Shown: positions 55,478 through 64,000 of the stretch, in pieces
Layout of the letters: each line of letters opens with the position of its first letter
Numbering within the stretch: position 1 is the stretch's first letter
Origin: Azoarcus sp.
Lineage (GTDB): Bacteria > Pseudomonadota > Gammaproteobacteria > Burkholderiales > Rhodocyclaceae
Assembly (NCBI GenBank): GCA_020725025.1
Contig: DYFV01000006.1
Location: forward strand, 44,695 to 108,694
DNA: 64,000 nt
Reading direction: 5' to 3'
Notes under the pieces: generated by a model
What the model was told of the DNA's origin: nothing
Databases searched by the model: none
The model's input: only the letters and a program-made list of their open reading frames with translations
Made by a program: the position numbers and the translations under genes

Positions 55478-56752
55478 ATGACCAAGACCACCCTGCTCGC
55501 CGCGAGCCTCGCCGCCGCCCTGAGTGCCGCCGCCCCTGCCGTCCACGCCGATACCCTCAAGATGGAGTGCAATGTCTCCGGACCCTGGAAGCCTTTCTGC
55601 GAGCACGTGAAGAGCCGCTTCGAGGCGGAGACGGGCCACAAGCTCGAGTTCATCGAGATGCCGGCGGCCTCCGACGAGAAGCTCTCCCTCTACCAGCAGA
55701 TCTTCGCCGCCAAGGACCCGAACGCGGTCGACGTGCTCTTCATCGACGTGATCTGGGTGGGGCTGCTCGACAAGCACCTGCTCGACATCACCGACAAGGT
55801 GAAGGACCTGGAGCCGGCCTTCTTTCCGACCAACTGGAACAACAACGTGGTCAACGGCCGGGTGAAGGCGGTTCCCGGCCAGGTGGATGCCGGCATGCTC
55901 TACTACCGGAAGGACCTGCTCGAGAAGTACCGCGAAGCGCCGCCCAAGACCTGGGAGGACCTCGCCCGCATCGCCGCCACCATCCAGGAAGCGGAGCGCG
56001 AGGGCGGAAACAGGAACTTCTGGGGCTTCGTGTTCCAGGGCAAGGCCTACGAGGGGCTCTCCTGCGACGTGCTGGAGTGGATCGCCTCCTACAACGGCGG
56101 CACCGTCGTCGATCCCGACGGGAACATCAGCGTCAACAACCCCAAGGCGGCCAAGGCCCTCGACACGGCGGCGAGCTGGGTCGGCACGATCGCGCCCAAG
56201 GGCGTGATGGGCTACCAGGAGGAGGAGTCGCGCGCGGTGTTCCAGAACGGCGACGCGCTCTTCATGCGCAACTGGCCCTACGCCTACCTCCTCACCCAGG
56301 ACGACAGCAGCCCGGTGAAGGGCAAGGTGGGCGTGGCCCCCGTTCCCAAGGGCGGCCCGGACGGCCAGCACGCCGCCACGCTGGGCGGCTGGCAATGGGG
56401 GGTTAGCGCCTACTCGAAGAACCCGGACGCGGCGGTGAAGCTCGTGCGCATCCTGGCCGAGGCCGACACCCAGAAGCAGGCCTTCCTGATGCTCGGCATC
56501 CCGCCCGCGCGCATCGAGAGCTACGAGGATCCGGAAGTGCAGGCGAAGGCGCCCTACCTCGCCCAGTTCCGGGACGTGTTCGCCAACGCGGTGCCGCGCC
56601 CCTCGACTCCGACGCGCTCCCAGTTCCCCAAGGTCTCGAAGGCCATGTTCAACGCCGGCTACGACGTGCTCTCCGGGCGCGCCACGGGCGCCCAGGCGGT
56701 GGCCGACCTCGAAGGCAAGCTCAAGCGCATCAAGGGCCGGGACTGGAAGTAA
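55478..56752 (+). CDS. aglE: alpha-glucoside ABC transporter substrate-binding protein
   Basis: A 424-residue CUT1-type binding protein with a signal peptide ending near VHA (residue 23). Motifs are FEAETGHKLEFIEMP, the FIDVIWVGLLD hinge, VPGQVDAGMLYYRKDLLEKY and NGDALFMRNWPYAY. It captures maltose-like alpha-glucosides delivered by LamB. AGAGGAGACA precedes the ATG. Order binding protein, two permeases, ATPase matches agl and mal operons; sequence class fits MalE/AglE/ThuE-type proteins, which overlap in specificity. Confidence 0.92.
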   Translation: MTKTTLLAASLAAALSAAAPAVHADTLKMECNVSGPWKPFCEHVKSRFEAETGHKLEFIEMPAASDEKLSLYQQIFAAKDPNAVDVLFIDVIWVGLLDKHLLDITDKVKDLEPAFFPTNWNNNVVNGRVKAVPGQVDAGMLYYRKDLLEKYREAPPKTWEDLARIAATIQEAEREGGNRNFWGFVFQGKAYEGLSCDVLEWIASYNGGTVVDPDGNISVNNPKAAKALDTAASWVGTIAPKGVMGYQEEESRAVFQNGDALFMRNWPYAYLLTQDDSSPVKGKVGVAPVPKGGPDGQHAATLGGWQWGVSAYSKNPDAAVKLVRILAEADTQKQAFLMLGIPPARIESYEDPEVQAKAPYLAQFRDVFANAVPRPSTPTRSQFPKVSKAMFNAGYDVLSGRATGAQAVADLEGKLKRIKGRDWK

Positions 56753-56779
56753 GGCCGTCGGACCAGAGGAGGAACGACG

Positions 56780-57763
56780 ATGAGACAGCCTTCCGAAGGC
56801 CTGCTGCCGCCCGTGGTCCTGGCGCCGCCACGGACCACCCGCAAGCGCAGCCTGCAACGGCGCCGAAGCCGCGCCGCCTGGATCCTGATCGCGCCCGCGG
56901 TGATCCTGCTCGCCGCGGTCGCGGGCTGGCCGCTCGCGCGCACGCTGTTCTACAGCTTCACCGACGCGGCGCTGGACACCCCCGAGGAGTACCAGTTCGT
57001 CGGCCTGGCGAACTACCTGGACCTGGCGGACGGCGAGCGCTTCGGCGTGCTCGCCGATCCGCTATGGTGGCAGGCGGTGTGGAACACCCTGTGGTTCAGC
57101 TTCGCCTCGGTGTCGCTGGAGCTGGTCTTCGGGATGCTGCTCGCGCTGCTCATGAACCAGAAGTTCCGCGGCCAGGGCCTGGTGCGCGCGGCCATCCTGG
57201 TGCCGTGGGCGATCCCCACCATCGTCACCGCCAAGATGTGGGGCTGGATGTTCCACGACCAGTACGGGGTGGTGAACGACCTGCTGCTGCGCTTCGGGCT
57301 GATCGACACCCCCCTCGCCTGGATCGCCGAGCCCGGGCTCTCCATGTGGGCGGTGGTGATGGCCGACGTGTGGAAGACGGTGCCCTTCATGGCGCTGATG
57401 CTGCTCGCGGCGCTGCAGATGATCCCCGCCGACCTCTACGAGGCGGCCCGGGTGGACGGCGCCAACGCCTGGCAGCGCTTCCGCCGCATCACCCTGCCGC
57501 TGATCATGCCGGCGGTGATCGTGGCGCTGATCTTCCGCGTGATGGACGCGATGCGGATCTTCGACCTCATCTACGTGCTGACCTCCAACAGCGAGGCGAC
57601 GATCTCCATCTCCGGCTACGCCCGGGAGCAGATGATCGCCTTCCAGGAGATGGGCACCGGATCGGCCGCCTCCGTGCTGGTGTTCATGATGGTGGCCGGC
57701 ATCGCCGCGACCTTCCTGTGGATCGGCCGCTTCGACCAGGACGGCAAGGAGGCCAAGGCATGA
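56780..57763 (+). CDS. aglF: alpha-glucoside ABC transporter permease (MalF/AglF-type)
   Basis: A 327-residue six-helix permease. The N-terminal 35 residues are cytoplasmic and basic (KRSLQRRRSRAAW). The EAA loop that contacts the ATPase is EAARVDGANAWQRFRRITLPL. The extra periplasmic domain of enteric MalF is absent. It overlaps the next permease gene by ATGA. Confidence 0.93.
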   Translation: MRQPSEGLLPPVVLAPPRTTRKRSLQRRRSRAAWILIAPAVILLAAVAGWPLARTLFYSFTDAALDTPEEYQFVGLANYLDLADGERFGVLADPLWWQAVWNTLWFSFASVSLELVFGMLLALLMNQKFRGQGLVRAAILVPWAIPTIVTAKMWGWMFHDQYGVVNDLLLRFGLIDTPLAWIAEPGLSMWAVVMADVWKTVPFMALMLLAALQMIPADLYEAARVDGANAWQRFRRITLPLIMPAVIVALIFRVMDAMRIFDLIYVLTSNSEATISISGYAREQMIAFQEMGTGSAASVLVFMMVAGIAATFLWIGRFDQDGKEAKA

Positions 57764-58605
57764 AGCTCACCCGCAAGCAAAGGGCGCTCGCCCAGCAGAC
57801 GTGGATCTACCTCGCAGCCTTCGTGGTCGGCGTGATCTGCGTGTTTCCCTTCTACAACGCGGTGCTCACCTCGCTGCGCACCGGGCAGGACCTGTTCCTC
57901 GCCAACTACCTGCCCACCACCTTCCACTGGGAGAACTACGTCAACGCCCTGGGCGAGAACGGCGTGACGCGAAGCCTGCTGAACTCCTTCGTGGTGGCGA
58001 CGGTGACGGTCGGGGTGTGCCTGCTGGTGTCCATCACCGCCTCGTTCGCCCTGGCGCGGGTGCGCTTCCGCGGCCGCAAGTACGTGCTCTTCACCATCCT
58101 GTGCGTGTCCATGTTCCCCCAGGTGGCGGTGCTCTCCGGCATGTTCGAGCTGGTGCGCTTCATGGGGCTGTACGACTCCCTGGGCGCGCTCATCCTCTCC
58201 TACACCACCTTCTCGCTGCCCTTCACCGTGTGGGTGCTCACCACCTTCATGCGCGCGTTGCCGGTGGAGCTGGAAGAGGCGGCGATCGTGGACGGGGCGA
58301 GCCTGTGGGTGATCATCACCCGCGTCTTCGCGCCCATCATGGGACCGTCGCTGGTCACCACGGGGCTCCTGGCCTTCATCGGGGCGTGGAACGAGTTCAT
58401 GTTCGCCCTCACTTTCATCATCTCCAACGAGAACCGCACCGTGCCGGTGGCCATCGGCATGCTGCAGGGGACCTCCCAGTACGAGCTGCCCTGGGGCCAC
58501 ATCATGGCGGCCTCGGTGGTCGTCACCGTGCCCATCATCGCCCTCGTGCTGATCTTCCAGAAGCGCATCGTGAGCGGACTCACCGCCGGCGCCGTCAAGG
58601 GCTGA
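57760..58605 (+). CDS. aglG: alpha-glucoside ABC transporter permease (MalG/AglG-type)
   Basis: A 281-residue six-helix permease with the EAA loop EAAIVDGASLWVIITRVFAPI and FRGRKYVLFTILCVSMFPQV. It pairs with the upstream permease to form the membrane channel. ATG 57760 overlaps the upstream stop by four bases; the ATPase gene follows after 30 bases. Confidence 0.93.
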   Translation: MKLTRKQRALAQQTWIYLAAFVVGVICVFPFYNAVLTSLRTGQDLFLANYLPTTFHWENYVNALGENGVTRSLLNSFVVATVTVGVCLLVSITASFALARVRFRGRKYVLFTILCVSMFPQVAVLSGMFELVRFMGLYDSLGALILSYTTFSLPFTVWVLTTFMRALPVELEEAAIVDGASLWVIITRVFAPIMGPSLVTTGLLAFIGAWNEFMFALTFIISNENRTVPVAIGMLQGTSQYELPWGHIMAASVVVTVPIIALVLIFQKRIVSGLTAGAVKG

Positions 58606-58635
58606 CCCGTCCCCCGAGAACAAGGAATACCGATC

Positions 58636-59817
58636 ATGGCTCAACTCACGCTCCAGAAACTCAACAAACGCTACGGCGAATCCGCCGAGGTCATCAAGGC
58701 CATCGACCTGCAGGTCGACAGCGGCGAATTCGTCGTCATCGTGGGCCCGTCCGGCTGCGGCAAGTCCACCCTGCTGCGCATGATCGCCGGCCTGGAGGAC
58801 ATCTCCGGCGGCGGCATGTACATCGACGGCGCCTACGTGAACGACGACACCCCCTCCGAGCGCGGCATCGGCATGGTGTTCCAGTCCTATGCGCTCTACC
58901 CGCACATGAGCGTGTACGAGAACATGGCCTTCGGCCTGCGCCTGGCGAAGCTGCCGCAGGGGGAAATCGCCCGCCGCGTGGAGGAAGCCGCGCGCATCCT
59001 GCAGCTGGAGCCCCTCCTCCAGCGCCGGCCCAAGGATCTCTCCGGCGGCCAGCGTCAGCGGGTCGCGATCGGCCGCGCCATCGCCCGCGAGCCCAAGCTC
59101 TTCCTCTTCGACGAGCCCCTCTCCAACCTGGACGCCGCGCTGCGGGTGCAGATGCGCATGGAGATCGCCGCGCTCCACCGCCGGCTCGGCTCCACCATCA
59201 TCTACGTGACCCACGACCAGGTCGAGGCGATGACGCTCGCTCAGCGCATCGTGGTGCTCAACCGCGGCAACGTGGAGCAGGTGGGCACCCCGCTCGAGCT
59301 CTACGACCACCCCGCCAACGAGTTCGTGGCGCAGTTCATCGGCTCGCCCAAGATGAACCTGATCCCCGCCACCCTGGTGCGTGCCGGCAACGCGGAGAGC
59401 GTGGTGAAGCTGCCGAACGGCAAGACCCAGACGGTGCCCATCGCCACTCCGGCGAGCGCCCAGGGCCGCCCGGTCAAGCTCGGCATCCGCCCCGAGCATA
59501 TCGAGTGGGCCGAGATCGCCGACGCGCCGCACCTGGCGGACGTGCTCTTCGTCGAGCACATGGGCAACGAGACCTATCACTATCTCGACAACGGCCCCAA
59601 CGGCGACCCGTGGGTGGTGCGCAATCCGCACCGCTCGGCCGTCTCGCCCGGCGACACGGTGGGCTACATCCTGCCCCCCGCGCATTGCCACCTGTTCGAC
59701 GAGGCCGGCAAGGCCTTCCCGCGCCCGCGGGTCGAGGACGGGGCGGTGCGCGAGCTGGCAGTGGGCGCGCCGCCGATCGCGTTCGCGGAGCCGAAGCGCA
59801 CGAACGCCCTTCACTGA
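58636..59817 (+). CDS. aglK: sugar ABC transporter ATPase (MalK/AglK-type)
   Basis: A 393-residue ATPase with Walker A GPSGCGKST, the Q-loop, signature LSGGQRQRVAIGRAI, Walker B LFLFDEPLSNLD and H-loop VTHDQVEAMTL. A C-terminal OB-fold regulatory domain follows (about 240-370; KLGIRPEHIEW). Energises aglEFG. It ends the operon; REP-like element 4 follows. Confidence 0.94.
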   Translation: MAQLTLQKLNKRYGESAEVIKAIDLQVDSGEFVVIVGPSGCGKSTLLRMIAGLEDISGGGMYIDGAYVNDDTPSERGIGMVFQSYALYPHMSVYENMAFGLRLAKLPQGEIARRVEEAARILQLEPLLQRRPKDLSGGQRQRVAIGRAIAREPKLFLFDEPLSNLDAALRVQMRMEIAALHRRLGSTIIYVTHDQVEAMTLAQRIVVLNRGNVEQVGTPLELYDHPANEFVAQFIGSPKMNLIPATLVRAGNAESVVKLPNGKTQTVPIATPASAQGRPVKLGIRPEHIEWAEIADAPHLADVLFVEHMGNETYHYLDNGPNGDPWVVRNPHRSAVSPGDTVGYILPPAHCHLFDEAGKAFPRPRVEDGAVRELAVGAPPIAFAEPKRTNALH

Positions 59818-59832
59818 GCACGGAGGGCTTCG

Positions 59833-59920
59833 CAGCCCGGATGGAGCCCCGGCGGAATCCGGGGCCGGTGGTCTCGTTTCGCCGCCGTTCCCGGATTCCG
59901 TTGCACTCCACCCGGGCTGC
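59833..59920. repeat. REP-like element 4 (inverted pair)
   Basis: Left unit: CCCGGAT (59836-59842) with ATCCGGG (59857-59863). Right unit: CCCGGAT (59890-59896) with ACCCGGG (59910-59916). The 20-mer at 59881-59900 is identical to 15831-15850. Located in the gap between aglK and the MFS gene. Confidence 0.82.
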
Positions 59921-59992
59921 GGACGTGCTCCCTCGGACTCCCACTGAGCGATTTCCCCGGGGCGCGCGTGCGCCCGCATTTACGAGATCCAG

Positions 59993-61174
59993 ATGCTCCT
60001 CCTTACCACCCGCCCCCTTCCGGCCATGGTCGTCGCCTTCGCCACCCTCGGCCTCGTCGCCGGCGTGGTCGTCACGCGCCAGCCGGAGTTCTTCCGCCTC
60101 TGGGCCCTCACCAAATCCGACTGGGGCTGGGTGCTCTTCGCCGCCGGTCTCGGCGGCGTGCTCGCCTACCCGGTCAATCGCTGGGTGCTCGCCCACTGGG
60201 GCAGCCGCAGCATGCTCTTCCGCTTCGGCCTGGCGGGCGGAGCGCTCCTCACCCTCGTACCGTGGCTTCCGGGCTTCCCCGGCCTGCTCGCCGGCGTCTT
60301 CCTCCAGGGTGTCATCTACAGCGGCATCGGGGTGGCGACCAACCACCAGGGCAGCGAGTGGGAGTTGCGCCAGGGACAGCGCGTGATGGGGCGGCTGCAC
60401 GCGACCTTCTTCTTCGGTGGCGTCCTGTCGGCGCTGTTGAGCGCGCTCCTGGGCGCCCTGGGCGTGAGCCTGGCGATCCACATGGCCGGTGTGGGATTCC
60501 TCGCCGCCTGGCTGCACTGCAGCGCGGCCGTGTCCCTGCGCGCCGCGTTTCCCCCGCCCCCCGCCGGCGCCGGCGCTGCGCCGCGGGGCATAGGCGAAGG
60601 GCGTCGCCTGGGCTTCCTGTTCGGCTGGTGCATGGTGCTCGAAGGTGGCGTCACCGGCTGGGCATCGGTGTACCTGAACCGGACGCTCGGTGCGAGCGAG
60701 GCGGTTTCGGGCATCGGTCTTGCGGTCTTCTGCGGGGCGATGGCGATGGGCCGTCTCCTGTCCGACCGGCTCGCCGCGCGCTACGGGGCGGCGGCGCTGG
60801 TGCGCGCCGGGGCTGCGCTATGCGCCCTCGCGCTGGGGCTGGCGGCGAGCCTGCAGCAGCTGCCGGTCGCCTTCCTCGCCTTCGCCGCGACCGGCTTCGG
60901 TCTGGCCGCCGCGGCGCCCGCCGTCTTTTCCGCAGCGGGACGGGTGAGCGGCGACGCGGTGGCCTTCGTTGCGGGCATGGGTGCGATCGGCGGCCTGCTC
61001 GGTCCGCTCGTCCTGGGGCGCATCGCAAGCCAGCATTCGCTGCACTGGGTGATTGCGACGCTCGCCGGCGTCGGGTTGGTCGTCGCCTGGCAGGCCCGCG
61101 CCCTCGCCGAGCCCGCCCCCCGACCGGCTCCGCCGCCCGCGCCGCCCATCGGATCCCCCCACGAACCGGCGTAA
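59993..61174 (+). CDS. MFS transporter (YbjJ-like)
   Basis: A 393-residue major facilitator protein with 12 predicted helices and a Pro-rich cytoplasmic tail of about 25 residues. Sequence marks are VNRWVLAHWGSRSML, GVATNHQGSEWELRQGQRVMG and MGRLLSDRLAARYG (the conserved D/R loop between helices). It looks closer to sugar or small-molecule efflux-type MFS proteins than to classical sugar symporters. It is 31 bases before glucokinase and may export or import a sugar of the same pathway. Confidence 0.85.
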   Translation: MLLLTTRPLPAMVVAFATLGLVAGVVVTRQPEFFRLWALTKSDWGWVLFAAGLGGVLAYPVNRWVLAHWGSRSMLFRFGLAGGALLTLVPWLPGFPGLLAGVFLQGVIYSGIGVATNHQGSEWELRQGQRVMGRLHATFFFGGVLSALLSALLGALGVSLAIHMAGVGFLAAWLHCSAAVSLRAAFPPPPAGAGAAPRGIGEGRRLGFLFGWCMVLEGGVTGWASVYLNRTLGASEAVSGIGLAVFCGAMAMGRLLSDRLAARYGAAALVRAGAALCALALGLAASLQQLPVAFLAFAATGFGLAAAAPAVFSAAGRVSGDAVAFVAGMGAIGGLLGPLVLGRIASQHSLHWVIATLAGVGLVVAWQARALAEPAPRPAPPPAPPIGSPHEPA

Positions 61175-61205
61175 GCTTCATGGTGCATTCACGAGGATTT
61201 CCGAC

Positions 61206-62192
61206 ATGCCAACCCGACTCACCGACACCTACCCCCGCCTCGTGGGCGACATCGGCGGCACCAACGCCCGCTTCGGCACGATCGCCGGTCCGGGCTCGAA
61301 GCTCGAGCAGGTGCAGAACCTGGCCTGCGCCGATTACGTCGGTCCGCGCGAGGCGATCGAGCACTACATCGCCCTTACCGGCCTGCCCCGCCCGCGCTGG
61401 TGTGCCTTCGGGATCGCCAACCCGGTGGATGGCGACGCCGTGCGCATGACCAACCATGCCTGGGCCTTTTCCATCCGCCAGCTGCAGGCGGACCTGGGTC
61501 TGACGCGCCTGCTGGTGCTGAACGATTTCACCGCCCTCGCCCTCGCCCTGCCGGCCCTGGCGCCGGCCGATCTCGTCCAGGTCGGTGGCGGCAACCCCGT
61601 TCCTCACAAGGCCATCGGCCTCATCGGGCCCGGCACCGGGCTGGGCGTATCCGGGCTGGTGCCCTGCGGCGACCACTACACCGCCATCGAGGGTGAAGGC
61701 GGCCACGTCACGCTCGCCGCCTGCGATGCCCGCGAGGCGGCGCTCGTCGCCACCCTCACCGCCCGCTTCCCCCATGTCTCGGCCGAGCGGGTTCTCTCCG
61801 GCCCGGGGCTGGTGAGCCTCTACGAGGCGCATGCGACCCTCGCGGACCGCCCCTGCGAGCCGCTCACCGCCGCCGAGGTCAGCGCCCGCGGGCTGGCCGG
61901 CAGCTGTCCCCTGTGCGCGGCCGCCCTCGCGAGCTTCTGCGCCATGCTCGGCACCGTCGCGGCCGACCTCGCCCTGATGCTCGGCGCCAAGGGCGGGGTC
62001 TACATCGGCGGCGGCATCGTGCCCAGGCTCGGCGACTTTTTCGCGCGCTCTCCATTCCGCACGCGCTTCGAGCACAAGGGCCGCTTCAGCGACTACCTGG
62101 CCCGCATCCCGACCTACGTGATCCGGGCGCCCTACCCGGCCCTGCTGGGCGCGGCCCGGGCGCTGGAGCGCGCCGAGGCGGAGCACGGATGA
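61206..62192 (+). CDS. glk: glucokinase
   Basis: A 328-residue glucokinase of the E. coli Glk type (hexokinase fold, not ROK). It has the phosphate loop GDIGGTNARFG, the catalytic Asp in LVLNDFTALAL, GPGTGLGVSGL, IEGEGGHVTLAA and GGVYIGGGIVPRL. It converts glucose released by the two glucosidases to glucose 6-phosphate. The start ATG 61206 follows AGGATTTCCGAC. It is in a short operon with the MFS gene. Confidence 0.95.
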   Translation: MPTRLTDTYPRLVGDIGGTNARFGTIAGPGSKLEQVQNLACADYVGPREAIEHYIALTGLPRPRWCAFGIANPVDGDAVRMTNHAWAFSIRQLQADLGLTRLLVLNDFTALALALPALAPADLVQVGGGNPVPHKAIGLIGPGTGLGVSGLVPCGDHYTAIEGEGGHVTLAACDAREAALVATLTARFPHVSAERVLSGPGLVSLYEAHATLADRPCEPLTAAEVSARGLAGSCPLCAAALASFCAMLGTVAADLALMLGAKGGVYIGGGIVPRLGDFFARSPFRTRFEHKGRFSDYLARIPTYVIRAPYPALLGAARALERAEAEHG

Positions 62193-62265
62193 AGAGCGAT
62201 CGTGCGCGAGCTCGGCGCATGAGACACCGGGTGTCACTCCCTTTGCGGCTTCGCGAGGTGTCTGC

Positions 62266-62300
62266 GTAGCCCGGATTCCGCTGCACGCCCCTCGGGCTGC
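62266..62300. repeat. REP-like element 5 (single degenerate unit)
   Basis: AGCCCG (62268-62273) pairs with CGGGCT (62293-62298); the GCCCGGATTCCGCTGC start matches the right units of the other elements. It lies between glk and the histidine kinase gene on convergent strands. Confidence 0.65.
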
Positions 62301-62434
62301 GCGTCCTGCGCCCGGTTCGACTGCTCGAATGCGGAGGAGCCTGCCGCAATCGACGGGATCGTCGGACGGAAATGAGACGCCCTGCGGCCTGCGATCGACC
62401 CAGGCGCGCTCCGCCCGTGGGCGGCGACGGCTGC

Positions 62435-63745
62435 TCAGGCCGGCGCCGCCGCCTCGCCGCTCACCGCGCCCGGCGCGGTGAGCGGCAGCAGGATCTCGAT
62501 GGTGGTGCCCTCTCCAGGGCCGCTCTGCAGCGTCACGGTTCCCCCCAGGAGCCCGGTGACGATGCCGTGCGCGATGTACAGGCCGAGCCCGGCGTGGTCC
62601 GGCCCGGGGGTGGTGGTGAAGAAGGGCTCGAAGGCTTGCCGGCATGCTTCCGGTGTCATGCCGGCGCCATCGTCGACACAGAGCAGTCTCGCATGGGCCG
62701 CGTCCACGCGGCTGCAGGCGATGTGCGCGAGGCCGCCCGTCTTGCCCGCGAAGCCGTGCACGAGCGCATTCAGGGCGAGGTTGGTGATCACCTGGCCGAG
62801 CGGACCCGGAAAGCTGTCCATGACGATGCCGGGCTCGAGGCTCGCCTGCAGCTCGAAGGCGGTGCGCCCGAAACGCGGCCGTAGCGTCGCCAGCATATCC
62901 TCGACGAGCCCGGCCAGTTCGAAGCGGCGCCGCGTGTCGCTCGCCTGATCGACCGCCAGCTGCTTGAAGGTCCCGACCAGGCCTGCCGCCCGGGCGACGT
63001 TGCGTTGGATGAGCGCGAAGCCCTTCTTTGTTGCGTCCAGCGCACCGAGGAGGTCGGCACGGCGCAGCGCGTCGCCGTGTACGAGCTGCTCCAGCGCCTG
63101 GTAGCGATCCTCCAGCGACGACGAGATCGTCATCGCGTTGCCCAGCGGGGTGTTGAGCTCGTGGGCGACCCCGGCCACCACGCGGCCGAGGGAGGCGAGC
63201 TTTTCCGCCTGGATGAGCTGCTCCTGCGCCTGGCGCAGGCGCTCGTTGACCTCGGTGAGCTCGGTGTTGCGGTTCATCAACGCCTGCTCGAAGCGCTTCG
63301 TCGCCGTGACGTCGCGCCCGACCCCGACGAGCCCGATGATCCGCCCGTCGCCGTCGCGCAGCAGGACCTTTGTCGTCTGCAGCCAGCCGGTCTCGCCGTT
63401 GGAGAGGTTCGGCACGAGTTGCTCGAAGGCGATCAGGGGCTGTTCGGAGCGGATGAGCTCCTGCTCGACCGCGAAGTACTGCGACGCGATGTCCTCGGGG
63501 TAGAAATCGAAATCGGTCTTGCCGATCATCTCGTCGGGCGTGGCCGCTCCCATGCAGAAGGCTACCGCCTTGTTGGCGAAGATGAACCGGCTGCGTGTGT
63601 CCTTGGCGTAGATGCGGTCCGGGATCATGTCCACCAGTGTCCGGAACACCCACTCCTGGATGGTCCACGATGCGGCGCGCCCGTGCGCCGAATCCGGCCC
63701 TGCTCCCTGCGGCGGCCGGTCGCCGCCGTCCCGCGCCCTCGTCAT
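62435..63745 (-). CDS. PAS-domain sensor histidine kinase
   Basis: A 436-residue soluble kinase without transmembrane segments. A PAS domain covers about 32-150 (YAKDTRSRFIFANKAVAFCMG, GKTDFDFYPED, and PAC tail VGVGRDVTATKRFEQAL). A coiled-coil (about 152-182) leads to the phosphoacceptor H195 in GVAHELNTPLG. The ATPase domain has NLALNALVHGF (N box), DDGAGM (G1) and GLGLYIAHGIV (G2). Start ATG 63745 follows GGAGGAG; an upstream ATG at 63769 lies beyond that site. No response regulator gene is within view. Confidence 0.9.
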   Translation of the reverse strand: MTRARDGGDRPPQGAGPDSAHGRAASWTIQEWVFRTLVDMIPDRIYAKDTRSRFIFANKAVAFCMGAATPDEMIGKTDFDFYPEDIASQYFAVEQELIRSEQPLIAFEQLVPNLSNGETGWLQTTKVLLRDGDGRIIGLVGVGRDVTATKRFEQALMNRNTELTEVNERLRQAQEQLIQAEKLASLGRVVAGVAHELNTPLGNAMTISSSLEDRYQALEQLVHGDALRRADLLGALDATKKGFALIQRNVARAAGLVGTFKQLAVDQASDTRRRFELAGLVEDMLATLRPRFGRTAFELQASLEPGIVMDSFPGPLGQVITNLALNALVHGFAGKTGGLAHIACSRVDAAHARLLCVDDGAGMTPEACRQAFEPFFTTTPGPDHAGLGLYIAHGIVTGLLGGTVTLQSGPGEGTTIEILLPLTAPGAVSGEAAAPA

Positions 63746-63921
63746 GGCAGGCTCCTCCACGCCGCGCACCCGGTGGGCCCCCTCGGGCGCGGCATAGCCC
63801 CGGCGTGCCCGGCCAGGTGCGTCGTTGCTTGGTTTTAGACCTTGGACCTACGACATGCGAGGAAATCCAGACCTCACCGGCAGCTACGCCACCACCCGGC
63901 CGCTCCCGCCCAACACTCCGA

Positions 63922-64000
63922 TCAGGCCTTGGCCTTGCCCTGCCCGGCCACCGCCGCCTGGGCGGCGCGGATCGTCTCCTCGTCGGCGAGGTAGTAGCTC
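63922..64000 (-). CDS. C-terminal end of an unidentified gene, truncated by the window edge
   Basis: The last 25 codons of a minus-strand frame end in TGA at 63922-63924. The residues read SYYLADEETIRAAQAAVAG then QGKAKA. Codon use is normal for the window. I cannot name the family from so short a tail. Confidence 0.5.
   Translation of the reverse strand, partial: SYYLADEETIRAAQAAVAGQGKAKA

Overview
The window is a very GC-rich stretch of a Pseudomonadota chromosome. A LamB-type outer-membrane maltoporin, a Tat-dependent TRAP transporter, a fused CoxI-CoxIII oxidase and dispersed REP-like palindromes point to a Gram-negative gamma- or betaproteobacterium; I cannot name the genus. Coding is dense, many neighbours overlap by ATGA or GTGA, and GTG or TTG starts with good ribosome-binding sites are common. 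No tRNA, rRNA, CRISPR array, integrase, transposase or phage gene was seen.

Region 1 (1-31.3 kb) is an accessory stress and respiration block. It opens with a DUF2243 membrane protein, a PQQ-type sugar dehydrogenase and small exported proteins: two chalcone-isomerase-like paralogues, a CAP protein, a beta/gamma-crystallin-like protein, a SYLF protein and a BON lipoprotein. Next come an AI-2E-family permease, a CtaG-like assembly factor, a YdiJ-like FAD/Fe-S dehydrogenase, a voltage-sensor-type channel with a non-canonical filter, a PfkB kinase and a GH65 phosphorylase. A very unusual SDR-SPW-VKOR-SPW fusion then leads a cytochrome c oxidase operon: CoxB with a fused cytochrome c, a Na+/Ca2+-exchanger-type antiporter, a CoxI-III fusion, a small membrane protein and two cytochromes c. 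The block ends with a second crystallin-like protein, an SDR, a cytochrome c, an operon of FolE plus two GT4 glycosyltransferases, a cytochrome P460 and a PRC-barrel protein. Several families occur here as paralogue pairs.

Region 2 (31.3-42.4 kb) is organic-acid and aromatic metabolism: a benzoate-CoA-ligase-type enzyme, an ArsR regulator with an Old Yellow Enzyme, an Lrp regulator, a TRAP transporter behind a good sigma-54-type promoter, a TauE/SafE permease, a gamma-glutamyltransferase-family protein and a PrpF/GalD-type isomerase.

Region 3 (42.5-48.5 kb) is a sugar ABC cassette in the order ROK regulator, double ATPase, permease, binding protein and fructokinase-like PfkB kinase, resembling frcRACBK fructose systems. 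A clear inverted-repeat operator overlaps its promoter.

Region 4 (48.8-62.2 kb) is an alpha-glucoside regulon resembling aglEFGAK: a 63-residue protein, a maltoporin, a LacI-family AglR-like repressor, two GH13 alpha-glucosidases, a complete MalEFGK-type ABC importer, an MFS transporter and glucokinase. Two promoters, upstream of the porin and of the first glucosidase, share one architecture: one operator in the -35/-10 spacer and a second centred 22 bp downstream. Imported alpha-glucosides would be hydrolysed to glucose, phosphorylated by glucokinase, and the pathway induced through AglR.

The right end holds a PAS histidine kinase on the minus strand and the last codons of an unidentified gene.
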